This document shows, one piece after another, positions 6,059 through 8,787 of a DNA stretch of 8,787 nt. Source of the stretch: Roseiflexaceae bacterium (GTDB lineage: Bacteria; Chloroflexota; Chloroflexia; Chloroflexales; Roseiflexaceae); contig CANHPK010000045.1 of assembly GCA_947462525.1 (NCBI GenBank), positions 1 to 8,787 on the forward strand, given 5' to 3'. Within the stretch, counting starts at the first letter, position 1, and every line of letters starts with the position of its first letter. Below the pieces are notes generated by a model, which saw only the letters and a program-made list of their open reading frames with translations, did not search any database and was not told the DNA's origin. The position numbers and the translations under genes were made by a program.

Positions 6059-8293
6059 GTGGCTGGATTGAAACGATTTCGTGTCCTCGAAGAACGTGAT
6101 ATTAATCGCGAGACATTCGTCGAATCCTGGCCCGAAGCGGGGCTGATGGTTGCGGATAGTCCGTACGACCCTGCACCGTCGATCCGCATCGTCGATGGCC
6201 GTGTTGTTGAACTCGACGGTCGCGCCGAAGAAGATTTCGACACCCTCGATGTGTATATCGCACGCCACGGGATTGACCTCGCAGTGGCACCCGAGGCAAT
6301 GGCACTCGATTCGTTGACGATTGCACACATGCTAGCCGACATCAATATCCCACGAGCAGTGGTGTTGCGCCTGGCAACGGGATGTACCCCAGCCAAACTG
6401 GTCGACATCATGCGTCACATGAACGTGCTCGAAATGATGAACGGGTTGGCCAAAATGCGTGTCCGGCGCATCCCTGCCAATCAGGCACATGTCACCAATC
6501 GCCGCGAAAATCCGGCTTTGCTCGCAGCCGACGCCGCCGAAGCCGCGTTGCGCGGATTCGCCGAGCTCGAGACCACGGTCGGGGTGGCCCGTGCCGCACC
6601 GTTCAACGCGCTCGCTATCCTCGTCGGCGCACAAACCGGGCGTGGTGGGGTGATGACGCAGTGTGCGGTCGAAGAGTCACTGGGATTGCGCATCGCCATG
6701 AAGGGCTTGACGACGTATGCCGAGACACTGTCGGTCTATGGCACCGAACAGGCATTTGTGGACGGCGACGATTCGCCATGGTCCAAGGCGTTCCTTGCCT
6801 CGGCGTATGCCTCGCGGGGGGTGAAAGTCCGCTTCACGTCGGGCACGGGGTCCGAGGCCTTGATGGGCAGTGCCGAACAGCGCTCGATGCTCTATCTCGA
6901 GGCACGCTGCCTGTGTGTGACCCGTGGTGCCGGGAGCCAAGGGGTCCAAAACGGATCGATTTCGTGCATTGCCCTCCCCGAATCATTGCCGGGCGGAGTG
7001 CGGGCGGTATTGGCCGAGAACCTAATGGCGTCGATGCTCGGGCTCGAAGTCGCCTCGGGCAATGATGCCCTGGCATCGCATTCGGCGATCCGCAAATCGG
7101 CCAAACTGATGCTGCAGTTCATCCCCGGCACCGATTTTATTTTCTCTGGATACAGTGCAGTGCCCCGCAAAGACAATATGTTCGGCGGCGGCAATTTCGA
7201 TGCAGACGACCTCGACGACTATGCCGTGTTGCAGCGTGACATGCAAATCGATGGCGGGACGCGTTCGATTACCGAAGCCGAAGCCGAGGCAATCCGGCGG
7301 CGCGGCGCGCAGGCAATCCAAGCGGTCTATGCCGAACTGGGCTTCCCAGCCATCGCAGACGACGAAGTCGAGGCGGCAGTGCAGGCCCATAGCAGCGACG
7401 ACATGCCCGTGCGCGACATTGTGCCGGATTTGGTCGCTGCCGATGCCTTCTTGGCGGGGGACCGCAGTATGGTCGATGTCGTGGCCGCATTGGCGCGCCG
7501 CGGGTTCGCCGATGTCGCCGAGCATGTGCTGACCATGGGGCGACAACGGATCGCCGCTGATTACCTCCAGCCAGCAGCGATTTTTGGGCGTGATTTTGTG
7601 GTGCAGAGTGCAATCAATCAACCCAATGATTACACCGGGCCTGGTACCGGCTACCGGGTCGAGGGCGCCCGCTGGCACGAGATGGCGCATATCCACCAAG
7701 CTAAATCCCCCCGTGACTTCATCGTCGATCGGTTGGGGTCACCCATCGAAAGCCTGGCAGGGTATGGCAATGCCAAACGCGGCGGCAGCACCGAAGTGGT
7801 CGTGGCCATCGGGCCTGCATTTGGACGTATCATCACCAAAACCATCGGGGGACTCGACCACGAAGAGGTGCTCAAAGCGGTGCTCACTGGGATCGCCGAA
7901 GAAGGCTTGATCGGCCGTGTCGTGCGGATCTGGCGCTCGTCGGACTGCGCCGAGATTGGCCATGTCGGTGCAAAGTTGAGCGGTTCGGGCGTGTCGATTG
8001 GGATTCAGTCGCGTGGCACATCGATTATCCATCGGGTCGATTTGGCACGTCTCAACAACCTCGAGCTTTTTTCGCAATCGCCGAGTATGACGCTCGATAC
8101 CTACCGGGCCATGGGGCGCAACGCGGCGCGCTACGCGGCAGGCAAAATGACCACACCGGTGCCGGTGTCGGTCGATAATTGGGCCCGCTTGCGCTTGATT
8201 GTCAAAACAGCGTTGCTCCATCGGCGCGAAAGTGAAGAAATCCGTGACTTACCGCCCGAGGCATTGCGCTTCGATTGGGAACCAGAGGTATAA
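6059..8293 (+). CDS. B12-dependent diol/glycerol dehydratase, fused large (alpha) and medium (beta) subunits
   Basis: This 744-residue protein belongs to the adenosylcobalamin-dependent diol/glycerol dehydratases, which convert 1,2-diols (or glycerol) to aldehydes by a radical route. Residues 1-~550 match the large subunit PduC along its whole length. The active-site and metal ligands known from Klebsiella oxytoca diol dehydratase are all present, each at +1: Q142 and H144 (NQAHVTN), E171 (ETTVGV), E222 (YAET), Q297 (VQNG), D336 (GND) and S363 (FSGYSAVP). A linker of ~30 residues leads to a medium-subunit region (579-744: EVVVAIGPAFG, LSGSGVSIGIQSRGT, NLELFSQSP, GRNAARYA) like PduD without its first ~60 residues. 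Normally these are two genes; here they are one frame with no stop. The pocket residue Gln336 of the Klebsiella enzyme is Ala (A337). It follows the LacI gene by 31 bases and precedes the small subunit by 3. Whether it prefers propanediol, glycerol or a longer diol is not decided. Confidence 0.95.
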   Translation: MAGLKRFRVLEERDINRETFVESWPEAGLMVADSPYDPAPSIRIVDGRVVELDGRAEEDFDTLDVYIARHGIDLAVAPEAMALDSLTIAHMLADINIPRAVVLRLATGCTPAKLVDIMRHMNVLEMMNGLAKMRVRRIPANQAHVTNRRENPALLAADAAEAALRGFAELETTVGVARAAPFNALAILVGAQTGRGGVMTQCAVEESLGLRIAMKGLTTYAETLSVYGTEQAFVDGDDSPWSKAFLASAYASRGVKVRFTSGTGSEALMGSAEQRSMLYLEARCLCVTRGAGSQGVQNGSISCIALPESLPGGVRAVLAENLMASMLGLEVASGNDALASHSAIRKSAKLMLQFIPGTDFIFSGYSAVPRKDNMFGGGNFDADDLDDYAVLQRDMQIDGGTRSITEAEAEAIRRRGAQAIQAVYAELGFPAIADDEVEAAVQAHSSDDMPVRDIVPDLVAADAFLAGDRSMVDVVAALARRGFADVAEHVLTMGRQRIAADYLQPAAIFGRDFVVQSAINQPNDYTGPGTGYRVEGARWHEMAHIHQAKSPRDFIVDRLGSPIESLAGYGNAKRGGSTEVVVAIGPAFGRIITKTIGGLDHEEVLKAVLTGIAEEGLIGRVVRIWRSSDCAEIGHVGAKLSGSGVSIGIQSRGTSIIHRVDLARLNNLELFSQSPSMTLDTYRAMGRNAARYAAGKMTTPVPVSVDNWARLRLIVKTALLHRRESEEIRDLPPEALRFDWEPEV
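8284..8289 (+). promoter_or_regulatory. Ribosome binding site of the dehydratase small subunit
   Basis: AGAGGT lies inside the last codons of the fused dehydratase gene, 7 bases before ATG at 8297. The three-base gap between stop and start suggests translational coupling, suiting equal amounts of subunits. Confidence 0.6.
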
Positions 8294-8296
8294 GCA

Positions 8297-8707
8297 ATGC
8301 CCACCTACCCGCTCTACGACAACGAAGGCGACACGCTCCAGGCAGCCAATGGCCGCCCGCTGCGTGATGTGACGATCGAGGCTGCTCTGGACGGTTCGTT
8401 GCGTATCGAGGATTTGCAGGTGCACCGCAGTGCCTTGCTGGCTCAAGCAGAGATTGCCCGCACCGCTGGTTATGTGCCGTTGGCACAGAACTTCGCCCGG
8501 GCAGCAGAACTGACCGTCGTCCCGCGTGGCGAGATTATCGAGATGTACAACGTGCTCCGCCCCGGTCGCGCCCGCCGCGAAGAGCTCGATGCCCTCGCGG
8601 ATCGCCTCGAGCAACAGTATGCTGCTCCGTTATGTGCGGCCATGGTGCGTGAAGCAGCCGAGGTCTATACCGCCCGTGGTTTGTTGCGTCATCGCGACGC
8701 ACTCTGA
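8297..8707 (+). CDS. Diol/glycerol dehydratase small (gamma) subunit
   Basis: This 136-residue protein is the third subunit of the dehydratase, equivalent to PduE/DhaE. It shows YPL near the start, LRDVTIEAALDG (compare LDDFTLENVLS), the QAEIARTAGYVPLAQNFARA region, AAELTVVP, the IIEMYNVLRPGRARREELDAL helix, and a C-terminal LCAAMVREAAEVY. PduE of enteric bacteria is about 173 residues; the missing part is the N-terminal ~35-40 residues, upstream of the conserved core. The active enzyme is expected to be a dimer of alpha-beta-gamma units; here that would be two fused chains plus two small subunits. The gamma subunit contributes structure, not catalysis. It is the last gene of the operon, followed after 18 bases by a hairpin terminator. 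Confidence 0.93.
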   Translation: MPTYPLYDNEGDTLQAANGRPLRDVTIEAALDGSLRIEDLQVHRSALLAQAEIARTAGYVPLAQNFARAAELTVVPRGEIIEMYNVLRPGRARREELDALADRLEQQYAAPLCAAMVREAAEVYTARGLLRHRDAL

Positions 8708-8725
8708 ACTACATGATGGGAATAT

Positions 8726-8764
8726 ACGCCACAACTCATGCAATGAGTTGTGGCGTTTGGTTTT
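8726..8764 (+). terminator. Rho-independent terminator of the lacI-dehydratase operon
   Basis: A perfect 14-bp stem (ACGCCACAACTCAT at 8726-8739 pairs with 8743-8756) with the loop GCA is followed by a T-rich run (TTTGGTTTTG). It begins 18 bases after the small-subunit stop. The T run is interrupted by GG, but the stem is long and perfect, so termination should be efficient. The bases after it (8765-8787) show no gene. Confidence 0.85.
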
Positions 8765-8787
8765 GTTGATGCCGTAAACGAGGCAAA

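Noticed and set aside
4954..6411. 485-codon open frame on the minus strand
   Set aside because: It lies antisense to the LacI and dehydratase genes, both with full-length family homology and good ribosome binding sites. Its translation has no recognisable domain and is rich in His, Arg and Cys, as expected for an antisense shadow.

Overview
The window looks like chromosomal DNA of a Chloroflexota-type bacterium (Chloroflexus, Roseiflexus or Herpetosiphon relatives). This is an inference from the moderate-to-high GC content judged by eye and from a large soluble regulator fusing a sugar-binding-protein-like sensor, GAF, histidine kinase, receivers and an AraC domain. No taxonomic marker is present, so the assignment is tentative. 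The window is densely coded, with no stretch over 170 bases without a gene.

Layout. On the minus strand, reading leftwards from about 1515, there is an apparent three-gene operon. It comprises a stand-alone receiver-like protein whose phosphoacceptor Asp is replaced by Glu (1126-1515), a MalF-type sugar ABC permease (212-1108), and the first 63 codons of a MalG-type partner permease that runs off the left edge (1-189). Across a 166-bp divergent intergenic region (1516-1681), which carries two perfect inverted repeats, a 1084-residue plus-strand hybrid regulator begins (1682-4936). Its order is type 1 sugar-binding-protein fold, GAF, HisKA/HATPase, degenerate receiver, receiver, AraC DNA-binding domain. 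A second plus-strand unit follows, preceded by a consensus TATAAT box and a strong Shine-Dalgarno. It comprises a LacI-family regulator (5002-6027), a coenzyme-B12-dependent diol/glycerol dehydratase in which the large and medium subunits are fused (6059-8293), and the dehydratase small subunit (8297-8707). This unit closes with a strong hairpin terminator (8726-8764).

How the parts may work together (inference). The soluble hybrid regulator, through its sugar-binding fold, may sense an intracellular sugar or derivative and control the divergent ABC transporter. The LacI protein heads, and probably autoregulates, the dehydratase operon. A B12 diol dehydratase next to sugar uptake and sugar-type regulators fits a pathway that ends in a 1,2-diol, such as L-rhamnose or L-fucose to lactaldehyde to 1,2-propanediol to propionaldehyde. 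The substrate is not proven by the sequence.

Most unusual points: the alpha-beta fused dehydratase; its apparent lack of microcompartment-targeting N-terminal extensions; the natural Ala at the position of the substrate-pocket Gln336 of Klebsiella diol dehydratase; the Glu-for-Asp receiver encoded inside an ABC-transporter operon; and the fully soluble sugar-sensor/kinase/AraC fusion.
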